64,000 nucleotides of DNA from Flavobacterium psychroterrae (GTDB lineage: Bacteria > Bacteroidota > Bacteroidia > Flavobacteriales > Flavobacteriaceae), in NCBI RefSeq assembly GCF_018380615.1, contig NZ_JAGYVZ010000014.1, positions 62,001 through 126,000 of the forward strand, given 5' to 3'. Both the position numbers and the translations under genes were made by a program. Below are positions 36,496 through 44,823 of this stretch, one piece after another. Each line of letters opens with the position of its first letter. Position 1 is the first letter of the stretch. The notes beneath the pieces are model-generated. The model made no database searches. It saw nothing but the letters and a program-made list of their open reading frames with translations, and was not told the DNA's origin.

Positions 36496-37911
36496 ATGAT
36501 ATCTAATTTAATACAAAATGAATGGTTACAATGGCGACGAAATAGCCAAGTAAGATGGCTTACGCTGTTTTTGATACTCATTAGTCTCATTGCCCTTGTG
36601 CATCAGTTAAGCTATCAATCGCATTTGTTGGATACACGATTAAAAGCACAAGAAGATTCCAGAAAAGAGTGGCTTTCGCAGGAACTAAAGCATCCTCATA
36701 TGGCTGCCCATTTTGGTAATTATGCCTATAAAAAACCCACGTCGCTACAATGTCTGGATCCAGGTTTAACCATATACACGGGAACATCCGTGTATATGGA
36801 ACCGCATAGGCAAAATGATTTTTTGTTTAGCAAAAGCCAAGAAAGCGATACGGGATTGCGATTTGGCTGGTTAAGTCCTGCGCTAATCTGTCAATTGATT
36901 TTGCCTTTGTTCATCATTTTATTTACTTTCAATAGCGTAAACGGAGAGTTTGAGAAAGGGACATTGCAATTGCTTTTGGCTCAGGGAGTATCCTTTAGAA
37001 AAGTACTTTTCTCGAAAATGTTGGCAACTTTTATCCTTTTCGCAAGTTTTCTTATTCCTTATTTCCTGCTTACCGCAATCCTTTCTTATATATTGTTTGA
37101 TGGAGACTTAAATCTGGGATCACTGCTATATCTCCTTGTGATTTATTCTATTTATTGCATTATTTGGTGTTTGTTGGGGGTTTTGGTTTCGGCACATATA
37201 AAAAAAATTGGAACTTCTATTGCCTTTTTGTTACTCATTTGGATGTTTACCAACATTATTATGCCTAGAATGTCGGCCAATTTAGCCGAAAATATTTATC
37301 CATTAATTACTAATTATGAATTAAAAAAAGGAATAAAGGAATCGATAGACAATGGTCTGGACGGACACGACCCCAAAAGTGACAGAGCCTTAAAAATTGA
37401 AAAGGATTTATTAGTAAAGTATAAAGTAGATAGTGTGCAGCAATTGCCATTTAATTTTGAAGGGTTTATTATGCAGCAAAGTGAAGATTACTCTAGTAAA
37501 GCTTACGATTTACATTTCAAAAAAATATTTTCGACCCTGGAAAATCAAAAGAAGGTACAAACTTGGATGGGGATTGCTAGTCCATTTATTGTGATACGGA
37601 ATTTATCGATGTCTACCTGTAATGCAGGACTGGAATCCGAAATTGATTTTCAGACCCAATCCGAAAATTACCGCAGGTCATTTGTTCAAAATATGAACAA
37701 TGATATGAAGGACAATTCTGCTTACAATACATTCGATACCTATCGGGTAAAAAAAGGAAAATACAACGCAATTTCAGATTTACATATTGAAAACAAATCA
37801 CTTATTTGGTTGCTGCAATCGGTAATTATAGAAAATATTTGGTTGCTCGTTTGGAGCATTTCATTATTTATTTTAATGTTCAGAAGCCGAATTAATCTAA
37901 TTTATAGTTAA
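36496..37911 (+). CDS. ABC-2-type permease, DUF3526 family (first of two)
   Basis: 471 residues. One N-terminal helix (~20-40, WLTLFLILISLIALVHQL), a large soluble loop (~40-125), then five helices between ~130 and 260 (LICQLILPLFIILFTF, FILFASFLIPYFLLTAIL, YLLVIYSIYCIIWCLLGVLV). Another loop and a last helix follow (~445-465). NEWLQWRRN at the start is the usual opening of DUF3526 permeases. It would pair with the paralogous permease just downstream and the ATPase at the operon start as an inner-membrane transporter. Confidence 0.85.
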   Translation: MISNLIQNEWLQWRRNSQVRWLTLFLILISLIALVHQLSYQSHLLDTRLKAQEDSRKEWLSQELKHPHMAAHFGNYAYKKPTSLQCLDPGLTIYTGTSVYMEPHRQNDFLFSKSQESDTGLRFGWLSPALICQLILPLFIILFTFNSVNGEFEKGTLQLLLAQGVSFRKVLFSKMLATFILFASFLIPYFLLTAILSYILFDGDLNLGSLLYLLVIYSIYCIIWCLLGVLVSAHIKKIGTSIAFLLLIWMFTNIIMPRMSANLAENIYPLITNYELKKGIKESIDNGLDGHDPKSDRALKIEKDLLVKYKVDSVQQLPFNFEGFIMQQSEDYSSKAYDLHFKKIFSTLENQKKVQTWMGIASPFIVIRNLSMSTCNAGLESEIDFQTQSENYRRSFVQNMNNDMKDNSAYNTFDTYRVKKGKYNAISDLHIENKSLIWLLQSVIIENIWLLVWSISLFILMFRSRINLIYS

Positions 37912-37918
37912 AATAAAG

Positions 37919-39367
37919 ATGAAAAATAGTAATACAGTGTACTCGAAAATTTCATTAAAAACCCAATTTTGGCTTTTCAAAAAACACTCCATAAATAGCG
38001 TGATTCTTTTTGCGTTTTTAGCAGTAGGAATGTATGGTTTGTACCAAGGTTTTGTTTTCAAAAGCAAACAAATAGAGACAATTGAAAACTTTAAAACCGA
38101 AAAAGAAAGGGATTTAGCAGTACTTATTCGGGGTTTTGATGCAGATACCACCACAGCAAAGGGAAAAGAGGACTATGAAAATGTTACAGGATTATTATCG
38201 TCCAATCGGAATATTACTTTGCCAGTATTCAAAACCCCATCAAGTACTTCTCTATTTTGCATTGGTCAAGCCGATGTGTTTCCGTACTATTATACGGTTA
38301 AGGTCGAGAGCTTTTTTATGCAATTATTCAAACAAGGAGAAATAGCCAATCCGTTGCGGTCATTAGCAGGGCACTTTGATACCAGTTTTTGGATTATTTA
38401 TTTACTGCCATTACTGATAATCATCCTTTGTTTCAATTCGCTATCCAACGAGTTAGACAATGGCAATTGGCGGTTGATAAACAGTCAGGGGATTTCGAAG
38501 AAAGAATGGCTAAAATCTAAATTTTTGCTAGTAGGTTTGATTATTGAATTGATGGTTGTTTTTATCGTAGTTATAGGATTGATCGTAAATTATTGTTGTT
38601 TCAATCAAAATCCGACAATAAACGATTTTTTGTTTTTTGTGGGAGCTAATTTATATTTTGTCTTTTGGTTATCCGTGGTATATTGTATCAATTCGATGGG
38701 TAAAACCACTAGTACTAATGCTTTATATTGTGGAATAATGTGGACTATGACCTGTATTGTTATTCCAACTTTATCTACTGCCTTGATAGAGAAAATAATT
38801 CCTGTAGATAACACAGCGATTAGTAGAATGTCGAGAAGACCACAAGGCTCGAAGTTTGATGATCCCACTTATGGAATAAAACTGATTAAACAATTTGGTA
38901 AAATCTATCCTGAATATAAAAACGCCAACATAAATCCAGAAACCAATGCGTTTTCATTTGCAGTTTATCTAGGTTATCATCGACTTTTGGATGATGCTAA
39001 TACGGTAAAAGTCAAAAAATATTTTGAAAATATTGAACAAAGACAAGAATTGATAAACTCTAGTTGTGTAGTTAATCCTACTGCAGCAATAGATGGTATT
39101 TTTACCTCTTTGGCTAGTAATGATGCGCTTGCTAATCATTCGTTTGTATGGCAGACAAAGACGCTGCACGATAGCCTAAATGCTATTTATTATCCAGCAT
39201 TATTTTTTGACAGAACCGTAACAAAGAAAGATTATGATGCCTTTCCTGTTTTTAAATATAAAAATACAGCCTCCATTTCGATAACTATTCTAGTATGTTA
39301 CGCCTTAATGGGATTATTATCTGCTTTTATTTTTGCTATGAGCAACAGAATGTTAAGAAGGATTTAG
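37919..39367 (+). CDS. ABC-2-type permease, DUF3526 family (second of two)
   Basis: 482 residues, with the same topology as the gene 7 bp upstream: a first helix (SVILFAFLAVGMYGLYQGF), a soluble loop, a helix bundle (~150-285: FWIIYLLPLLIIILCFNSL, VGLIIELMVVFIVVIGLIV) and a C-terminal helix (ISITILVCYALMGLLSAFIF). The conserved 'FNSLSNELDNGNWRLINSQGISKKEW' region parallels 'FNSVNGEFEKGTLQLLLAQGVSFRKV' in the first permease, so the two form a heterodimer-like pair. Confidence 0.85.
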   Translation: MKNSNTVYSKISLKTQFWLFKKHSINSVILFAFLAVGMYGLYQGFVFKSKQIETIENFKTEKERDLAVLIRGFDADTTTAKGKEDYENVTGLLSSNRNITLPVFKTPSSTSLFCIGQADVFPYYYTVKVESFFMQLFKQGEIANPLRSLAGHFDTSFWIIYLLPLLIIILCFNSLSNELDNGNWRLINSQGISKKEWLKSKFLLVGLIIELMVVFIVVIGLIVNYCCFNQNPTINDFLFFVGANLYFVFWLSVVYCINSMGKTTSTNALYCGIMWTMTCIVIPTLSTALIEKIIPVDNTAISRMSRRPQGSKFDDPTYGIKLIKQFGKIYPEYKNANINPETNAFSFAVYLGYHRLLDDANTVKVKKYFENIEQRQELINSSCVVNPTAAIDGIFTSLASNDALANHSFVWQTKTLHDSLNAIYYPALFFDRTVTKKDYDAFPVFKYKNTASISITILVCYALMGLLSAFIFAMSNRMLRRI

Positions 39368-39384
39368 AATTTATTTAATCTGAT

Positions 39385-39421
39385 AAAAACCCATCTACGG
39401 TATATCCGGGATGGGTTTTTT
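39385..39421. terminator. Terminator between the uptake operon and the peptide operon
   Basis: Perfect 10-bp stem AAAAACCCAT / ATGGGTTTTT with T on both strands' 3' sides; it serves the convergent operons. Confidence 0.85.
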
Positions 39422-39441
39422 ATTTTGTGAAAAAATGTTTT

Positions 39442-40044
39442 TTAAGATATTTTTTTTGACACAATATGAAACACGTGCCAATTTTTTTCTTTCCCATCAA
39501 TTGATTTGCCTGCTTTTTCTACTTCTTCAAAATATTCCAGTTCAAATCCGGCAAAAAGATTTAAAATTTGTTCTTTACTGTGAAAGGTTTTCTCCGGATC
39601 ACTTGCCCACGAATCATTAACTCCAAAAAAATGCCCTGCAAATCGACCATTTGGCAAAATAGATTGTATAATTTTTTGCCATAGAACATTAAAATTTTCA
39701 GGATGACAAAAAGGGAGTGAGAAACAAGCATTTACCAGCAACACATTGGGAAGTGTAATGACTTCAAAATCGGCTTTAATTAAAATCAATTTAGAACTGT
39801 ATTCTACTGGAATGCCATTTCTTAATTCTTCTATTGCCTGTTTTTGGTTATCAATAGCAATTACTTCCCATCCCTTTTCGATAAGTGCAATAGTATCTAT
39901 TCCTGTACCACAACCTAAATCGCAGGCCATTGGCAAATCTACTTTTTCTTTATCAAATAAAGCAATGGCTTTTACAAGAGTTGCAGAAGCTGACAGCTTT
40001 TTTTCCTGAATTTTTTGGTAATGCTTTTTCCAACTACTATTCAT
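39442..40044 (-). CDS. Class I SAM-dependent methyltransferase (TehB-like)
   Basis: 200 residues. SAM-binding motif I ACDLGCGTGIDTIAL (~41-55), the acidic residue ending strand 2 (VIAIDN), and motif II/III region (LVNACFSLPFCHPENF). It resembles small TehB-like methyltransferases, whose substrates range from tellurite to small molecules and peptides. It is the last gene of the putative peptide operon, 15 bp after the MATE gene. A role in modifying the peptide, or in detoxification, is open. Confidence 0.82.
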   Translation of the reverse strand: MNSSWKKHYQKIQEKKLSASATLVKAIALFDKEKVDLPMACDLGCGTGIDTIALIEKGWEVIAIDNQKQAIEELRNGIPVEYSSKLILIKADFEVITLPNVLLVNACFSLPFCHPENFNVLWQKIIQSILPNGRFAGHFFGVNDSWASDPEKTFHSKEQILNLFAGFELEYFEEVEKAGKSIDGKEKNWHVFHIVSKKIS

Positions 40045-40059
40045 TTTTTCCAGATTTTA

Positions 40060-41412
40060 TTATCCTACAGCCAAGGCATTTACTCTTAATTTTTTAAACT
40101 CATAAGAGGTTAATAAGAATAGTATAGTCAGGTATAAAAAGTTTTCGATAACGATACTATAATAGATTCCACTTGTGCCATAATAAAAGGGTAAAATAAG
40201 TATAAGGGGTATAAATAAAATTAATTCCCTTCCAATGGATATAAAACTAGATTTCTTGCCTTTTCCAATAGCCTGAAAAAAGATAATACCACTTGTTCCA
40301 ATCGGGAAAAAAGGGATGATAAACAATATGGTTCTGAAGTATTCAATTTCCTGTGCAGAGAGCACTTGGTCAGGAAGCATTATAGAAACAATTGAGGAAG
40401 GAAACAGCGTTAATGGTATCCATATAAGCAAAAGAAATAAAATGCCCCCAGTCCTGAATACCCCAACGGCTTTTACACATCTTTCATAATTACCAGCTCC
40501 ATAATTAATACCTACAACCGGCTGTAATACTTGCAATAGTCCAAAAACTGGCATAACGGAGAAAGTAAATATTCTGAAAACGGTTGAAAAAAAAGCCAAG
40601 TCCCAATCAGTGCCATAGTGCGCCACAGTTTTAAAAATAAAGACCTGACGAATAAAATTGGTTCCCTGAATAAAAAAAGCAGACAACCCAATTGTAAAAA
40701 CATTCTTTAGCATTTCAGTATCAATCTTAAACCTGATTTTACCTGTTTCGAAAGAGGCTTTTCCAGATAAAAAATATCGAAGAGTAAGAAACGCATATAC
40801 TGTCATTGCTATAATACTGGCAAGAGCAGCGCCTTTTATTCCAAAATTTGCGTAATGAATTAATATGGGAGCAAGAACAATATTCAATACCACCGAAATA
40901 ATAGAAAAACGCATCGCTTGTTTTATTTTTCCTTCGGCCCGAATAAGGCCATTTGCAGAAAGACCAAAAATAGTAAAGAAAATACCGAAAGACCATATCT
41001 TATAAAAATCAGACCCATATCGCAACACTTTTCCTTTTCCTCCCATCAATGATAATAATTCATCAGAGAACAAAAATCCGATTGGCATAAGCAAAGCCGA
41101 AGCAATAACAGACATTGTAAATAGATTACTCAATACTTTTTGTTGAATAACTTTATTATCAGATCCAATAGCCCGACTCAAAACCGATGCAGATCCAGAG
41201 GCAATCATAACCATAACCGCTGTGATTAATATCGTTAAAGGAATAACCAAAGAAATTCCGGCAAGCGCATCGGCTCCAATAAAATAACCAATATAAAGGG
41301 AATCTATGAAAGTGTTGAGTGAAATGACAATTGTAGCAATAATACCTGGCAGAGACATAGTCCACATCAGTTTCCACAGATTATCATTTTTTATATCCAA
41401 GGGCTTGCTCAT
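40060..41412 (-). CDS. MATE-family efflux transporter
   Basis: 450 residues with about 12 transmembrane helices. Typical opening LWKLMWTMSLPGIIATIVIS and LNTFIDSLYIGYFIGADALAGISL, and the mid-protein repeat FGLLQVLQPVVGINYGAGNYERC matching the family signature. MATE proteins export organic cations and natural products using H+ or Na+. The start overlaps the upstream gene by 4 bp (ATGA), so it is translationally coupled within the peptide operon and is the obvious exporter for the product. Confidence 0.92.
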   Translation of the reverse strand: MSKPLDIKNDNLWKLMWTMSLPGIIATIVISLNTFIDSLYIGYFIGADALAGISLVIPLTILITAVMVMIASGSASVLSRAIGSDNKVIQQKVLSNLFTMSVIASALLMPIGFLFSDELLSLMGGKGKVLRYGSDFYKIWSFGIFFTIFGLSANGLIRAEGKIKQAMRFSIISVVLNIVLAPILIHYANFGIKGAALASIIAMTVYAFLTLRYFLSGKASFETGKIRFKIDTEMLKNVFTIGLSAFFIQGTNFIRQVFIFKTVAHYGTDWDLAFFSTVFRIFTFSVMPVFGLLQVLQPVVGINYGAGNYERCVKAVGVFRTGGILFLLLIWIPLTLFPSSIVSIMLPDQVLSAQEIEYFRTILFIIPFFPIGTSGIIFFQAIGKGKKSSFISIGRELILFIPLILILPFYYGTSGIYYSIVIENFLYLTILFLLTSYEFKKLRVNALAVG

Positions 41413-42344
41413 AATTTTATTTCTTGTATCAAACCACTTTGTACTAATTCCTGATAGGCATCCTTATATACTTGATCGTTTTCAAATAGTTCTTTAGTAT
41501 TGAGACCATCTGCTTTTAACCATATTTCTTTTGAAATAGTATCGAGCTTAAAAGTTTCATCAGTATCTTTTGGAATCACATAAATTACTTTTCCAAAATC
41601 TTCTTTTTTAGAAAGCGAAAGCAATTGTTGATTTCGAAGGCTTATTATTCCTGAGCCTTCTGTCAGTGGAATAATTTCGCGCTCTTCATTATAAAGTAAA
41701 AATGTTTTTTCAGAATGATAGGTAATCGGAAATTCAGTATTTGCAGGTATTTCAAATACTTGTAATTGAGTAGATAAGTCGTCTCCGTTCTCTATGCATT
41801 CTACAATTTTTACAGGAATAGGTTCTGTAGAAAGATTTTTAACAATGACGATAAAGCCTTCAGATTGTTTTTTGATTTCTTTTATCTCTAATTTTTCGAC
41901 AAAGAAAAAATCATCGGAAGCTGTTTTAGAATATCGAATTTCCCCATTACTATGCACTTCGGATATCAATTCATATTTTCCTATAGGTGCATCGTCGGGA
42001 ATGTTATAATAAAAATAATAGTGTCGCCCAGATTGAATGGCTGTTAATATATCAACAAGAACCTCACGTTTAGCTTGTCCAGATAGATAATCTGCCAAAA
42101 CCAGAAGTGGTGTGTTCTTATTGAGGTATTTGTATTTGGGAGTTTTGTTTTCTGAAAACTGTTCTTTTGAGTCAGGTAAAGCAAGAATGTTGCCTTCATA
42201 AAGCATTGTAACTACTCCATCGGGTCTTTTTACGCCAATACGTACAAAAGGAAATATATGAATCCCTTTTAAATGAGCAGTATTGAAATTCCAATGAATA
42301 GTTACTCCTTTGTTTAGAAGCGTTCGTTTAGGAAAAATGCTCAT
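41409..42344 (-). CDS. Unknown protein with a C-terminal winged-helix-like (RRE-like) segment
   Basis: 311 residues, soluble, no signal peptide. The body (~1-255) is beta-rich with Ig-like features (GKYELISEVHSNGEIRY, EGFIVIVKNLSTEPIPV). The last ~50 residues read DTISKEIWLKADGLNTKEL and end VYKDAYQELVQSGLIQEIKL. This follows the PqqD/RiPP-recognition-element pattern 'A..IW.L.DG..T..EL......V..D...L...LV..GL'. I do not recognise the body. Overlaps both neighbours by 4 bp. If the RRE reading holds, it would bind the leader of the small peptide encoded first in the operon. Confidence 0.65.
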   Translation of the reverse strand: MSIFPKRTLLNKGVTIHWNFNTAHLKGIHIFPFVRIGVKRPDGVVTMLYEGNILALPDSKEQFSENKTPKYKYLNKNTPLLVLADYLSGQAKREVLVDILTAIQSGRHYYFYYNIPDDAPIGKYELISEVHSNGEIRYSKTASDDFFFVEKLEIKEIKKQSEGFIVIVKNLSTEPIPVKIVECIENGDDLSTQLQVFEIPANTEFPITYHSEKTFLLYNEEREIIPLTEGSGIISLRNQQLLSLSKKEDFGKVIYVIPKDTDETFKLDTISKEIWLKADGLNTKELFENDQVYKDAYQELVQSGLIQEIKL

Positions 42345-42844
42345 TCTTTTCTTAGTTTTTTAATACTTTCTTTGCTGTATTTTACAGGATACACGGTAAA
42401 CCATTTTATTACAGTTTCTTCACCCAGGTAGTCATAAGCAGTACTTATAAGATGCTCCATCTTCTGAAGATATTCTTTCATTGCTCCATCAGGATCTGTC
42501 TCGTTTTTTATTTTGTGATCCTCTTTTTCTTTTTTCGATGCAGGAAGATGATGAAAATATCTGCCAAAATGCTTGTTACAAAATGAGTGGTACTCTTTTG
42601 TAAACAAAATAAAGTTGTGCCACATCTCATCAAGAATCAACAAATCATCGGGAATAAATATTCCTTTTAACTGGCAAATAAAAAGGAATTTACGGGTTTC
42701 CTTAAATAAATCCTCAGCTTCATCTTCATTCACATTATACATATCCCTAAATCTGGAAATTATGTCTGGATTAGAATATAAAAGCATATTATCAAGCTGA
42801 GATTGGTCAATATCAACTATTTCTTTGTAATTTTGCTGCTCCAT
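42341..42844 (-). CDS. GRDP-like (DUF1399-like) protein of the peptide operon
   Basis: 167 residues from the ATG at 42844; an in-frame TTG at 42853 is less likely. The core LILDEMWHNFILFTKEYHSF followed by CNKHFGRYFHHLP matches the repeated 'D..WH..I..T..Y..FC...FG..IHH.P' motif of glycine-rich-domain proteins (GRDP/DUF1399) and related bacterial proteins. The His/Cys/Asp pattern may bind metal. Function unknown. It is 68 bp after the small peptide gene, with a hairpin in between, and its translation start region repeats the peptide's (ATTAATACTTGAAAA). Confidence 0.7.
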   Translation of the reverse strand: MEQQNYKEIVDIDQSQLDNMLLYSNPDIISRFRDMYNVNEDEAEDLFKETRKFLFICQLKGIFIPDDLLILDEMWHNFILFTKEYHSFCNKHFGRYFHHLPASKKEKEDHKIKNETDPDGAMKEYLQKMEHLISTAYDYLGEETVIKWFTVYPVKYSKESIKKLRKE

Positions 42845-42871
42845 TTTTTTCAAGTATTAATGGTAAAACAA

Positions 42872-42905
42872 AACGGGAGAAGCAGCTCGAACTGCAACTC
42901 CCGTT
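42872..42905 (-). terminator. Hairpin between the peptide gene and the rest of its operon
   Basis: Arms AACGGGAG (42872-42879) and CTCCCGTT (42898-42905), plus an inner GCAG/CTGC stem, followed on the minus strand by a weak TTTTGTTTT. It is likely a partial terminator or 3' stabiliser that leaves more peptide than enzyme mRNA, as is common after RiPP precursor genes. Confidence 0.75.
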
Positions 42906-42912
42906 CTTTGAA

Positions 42913-43014
42913 TTAAAGTGTAGCTGTACAGTGACCGCATTTGCTACAGTGTGTTCCTCCAACGCTTTTTGCAGAAAGAATTGCTGCAATTAAAGCTTTT
43001 TTTGAATTTACCAT
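42913..43014 (-). CDS. 33-residue Cys/His-rich peptide, candidate RiPP precursor
   Basis: ORF below usual length cut-offs. The N-terminal 20 residues are basic then hydrophobic (MVNSKKALIAAILSAK, then SVGG). The Gly-Gly at 19-20 is a classic leader cleavage junction. The remaining 13 residues, THCSKCGHCTATL, carry three Cys and two His in a compact array (H22, C23, C26, H28, C29) well suited to binding a metal or to ring formation. Translation signals are ATTAATACTTGAAAAG before ATG. It is under an island operator (43112) and leads an operon of GRDP-like, RRE-like, MATE and methyltransferase genes. No C39 protease is present, so processing is open. Confidence 0.7.
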   Translation of the reverse strand: MVNSKKALIAAILSAKSVGGTHCSKCGHCTATL

Positions 43015-43111
43015 CTTTTCAAGTATTAATTGTTATGTCTACTCTTTTTTGGGTTTTCGACTTCTCCCATTTATTATAATACAAGTGTAAATATATGAAT
43101 TATTTTATTAT

Positions 43112-43126
43112 CGCAACAATGTTGCT
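43112..43126 (-). promoter_or_regulatory. Operator of the peptide operon
   Basis: CGCAACAATGTTGCT; centre 24 bp upstream of a TATATTTA -7 element (43088-43095, minus strand), the same spacing as the distal operator at the paired promoters. The proximal copy is reduced to AATACAAGTGTAAATATA. Confidence 0.78.
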
Positions 43127-43134
43127 TTAATTTT

Positions 43135-43944
43135 TTAATATCCTTTCAACAACTCTCTTCGGATTTTTTCTTTTTCATCGTCTGTTTTATGCTCATAATT
43201 GTAGAGTGCACTTACCCATTCGCCATAAGTCGCATTGGGCAAAACAATGAATTTTTTGCCCCATAGTTCTTGCTCTGCATCGGTGGCAAGAAAGCGGTTG
43301 GCAATTGTTTTTTTCTCGAAAGTGTCTTTAAAATCATTTAGATTGTCGCCTAAGAGCATCACAATATTGTACTCCTTGGCTATTGTCAATCTGCGCACTT
43401 CTTTAGAGGAAGTATTGCTCTTAAAAAGACAATGTTGTGCATCGGCATTGGGCAAACCTAAATTTTTTAAATCTATCAGCGTACTTTTTACCGAAGCCGT
43501 ATCTCTATTGGAAACATAAAAAATAGTGATTCCTTTTTTGCTTGCTTCCTGCAAAAAAGCTAATGCTCCTGGGACTGCGGTAGATTTGGATGCTGCAGTC
43601 CATCGGTTCCATTCGGCATCGGTCATTTGCTTGTTTTCTTTAATGAGTTGCGCTCCCACATAACTATTGTCGAGTATGGTTTCGTCTAAATCTGTGATGA
43701 TGGCGAGATTCCCTTTTTTGATTTCTTTTTTTGGAATTTCATTCAATCTCAAAGTCGCAAAATTAAAAGCTTGGTAACACAAGGCTCTATATTCTGCCGA
43801 TGTTTGTTGCCATAAGACAGGGAAGATAGTTACTTGACTTTCTTTATTGTAAATGGTTGATTCTTGTGCAATTATTTCTTTGGAATTAAACAAAAAGAGC
43901 ATAAAGAGAACTGCTGTAGAATAAATTTTAAATTTTGTTTTCAT
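43135..43944 (-). CDS. Acid phosphatase / 5'-nucleotidase, lipoprotein e(P4) family
   Basis: 269 residues, HAD superfamily class IIIB. Signal peptide MLFLFNSKEIIAQ without a clear lipobox. Catalytic motif AIITDLDETILDN (DxDxT, around residues 84-94), ITIFYVSNRDTASVK (motif II), and MLLGDNLNDF (motif III, ~205). Members dephosphorylate nucleotides such as NAD/NMN or AMP in the periplasm. Its gene is 31 bp downstream of MerC, under the same operator, so it is likely expressed on metal shortage. Confidence 0.88.
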   Translation of the reverse strand: MKTKFKIYSTAVLFMLFLFNSKEIIAQESTIYNKESQVTIFPVLWQQTSAEYRALCYQAFNFATLRLNEIPKKEIKKGNLAIITDLDETILDNSYVGAQLIKENKQMTDAEWNRWTAASKSTAVPGALAFLQEASKKGITIFYVSNRDTASVKSTLIDLKNLGLPNADAQHCLFKSNTSSKEVRRLTIAKEYNIVMLLGDNLNDFKDTFEKKTIANRFLATDAEQELWGKKFIVLPNATYGEWVSALYNYEHKTDDEKEKIRRELLKGY

Positions 43945-43975
43945 TTGTTGATTTTTAGAGAAAAATAATTGTTAG

Positions 43976-44338
43976 TTAAGAATGTATATGCGATTTAAAA
44001 TTTAAAAAATGACCTATAATCATACCTATTCCTCCAACGAAAATTAATCCGCTATGAATGTCAAAGGCAATCTCTAATAGTACACTTATCACGATTATCA
44101 CTATCGATAATCCTAAAATTATTTTGACAGTGCTTGTAGCATTACTCATCAAAATTTTTGATACTACGAGCATTCCGATGCAGGCAAAGAAGGTATCTAC
44201 AATGTAATCATCCGAAAAGCCGAAGGGAATCAGGGCAAACAATGGAAATATAATACAATGAATTAAGCATAATGTAGCACTCGAAATGCCTAAAATATCG
44301 TAGGGAGTTGTCGTTTTTTTAACTTCTGAATTTTTCAT
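43976..44338 (-). CDS. MerC-family membrane protein
   Basis: 120 residues with four predicted helices (~12-32, 45-65, 70-92, 95-113). The first helix contains ATLCLIHCIIFPLFAL; its LCLIHC Cys/His pair is the MerC signature that binds metal. Classical MerC imports Hg2+, but Bacteroidota homologues often sit in zinc-regulated loci. An operator lies 42 bp before the gene, fitting a metal-uptake role. Confidence 0.85.
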   Translation of the reverse strand: MKNSEVKKTTTPYDILGISSATLCLIHCIIFPLFALIPFGFSDDYIVDTFFACIGMLVVSKILMSNATSTVKIILGLSIVIIVISVLLEIAFDIHSGLIFVGGIGMIIGHFLNFKSHIHS

Positions 44339-44379
44339 TTAAAATGGTTTTAATACAAATATATATTTATTGGATTTAA

Positions 44380-44394
44380 TGCAGTGTTGTTGCG
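44380..44394 (-). promoter_or_regulatory. Operator of the MerC operon
   Basis: TGCAGTGTTGTTGCG with its centre 24 bp upstream of the -7 element TATATTTG (44356-44363, minus strand). No complete proximal copy. It lies directly after the queD stop. Confidence 0.75.
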
Positions 44395-44400
44395 TTAAAG

Positions 44401-44808
44401 TTAATCACTTATTTCCACATAATTTTTATTAGTTTCAAAAAGGGTTATTCCCAATTGATGTTCTTGTGGAAGTAAGGGTTTTAAAATCGAAAAAATAACC
44501 AAAGCAAAGTTTTCTGTAGAGGCAATTTTGTCTACAAATTCGGGACAATCAAGATTAAGATTTTTATGGTCAAAACGGTCTTCTATTTCGGTTTTTATCA
44601 AATCAGCCAAGACTTTCATATCCATAACATAACCCGTTTCGGGGTTTATTTGCCCTGTTAGTTTTACAATCAATTCAAAATTATGCCCGTGATAATTGGG
44701 ATTGTTGCACACGCCAAACACGGCTTTGTTTTTAGCATCACTCCAATTCGGGTTGTGCATTCTGTGGCAGGCGTTAAAATGAGCCTTTCTACAAATGGTA
44801 ATTTTCAT
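44401..44808 (-). CDS. queD: 6-carboxytetrahydropterin synthase / PTPS family protein
   Basis: 135 residues. Zinc ligands His15 (AHFNACHRM), His40 and His42 (NYHGHNFEL), catalytic Cys34 (FGVCNNPN), VMDMKVLADLI and DHKNLN, and LFETNKNYVEI at the end. It makes 6-carboxytetrahydropterin from dihydroneopterin triphosphate, the second step to queuosine and other deazapurines. folE, in the same operon, supplies the preceding step. It is the last gene of the long zinc operon and is probably a stress paralogue. Confidence 0.92.
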   Translation of the reverse strand: MKITICRKAHFNACHRMHNPNWSDAKNKAVFGVCNNPNYHGHNFELIVKLTGQINPETGYVMDMKVLADLIKTEIEDRFDHKNLNLDCPEFVDKIASTENFALVIFSILKPLLPQEHQLGITLFETNKNYVEISD

Positions 44809-44823
44809 TTTGTTTTTATTAAA

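Noticed and set aside
39442..43014. Reading the peptide operon as a known RiPP class (lanthipeptide, lasso peptide, methanobactin/DUF692 product)
   Set aside because: No lanthionine synthetase, lasso cyclase/protease, radical SAM, YcaO or DUF692 (MNIO) gene is present; only MATE, methyltransferase and two unfamiliar proteins.
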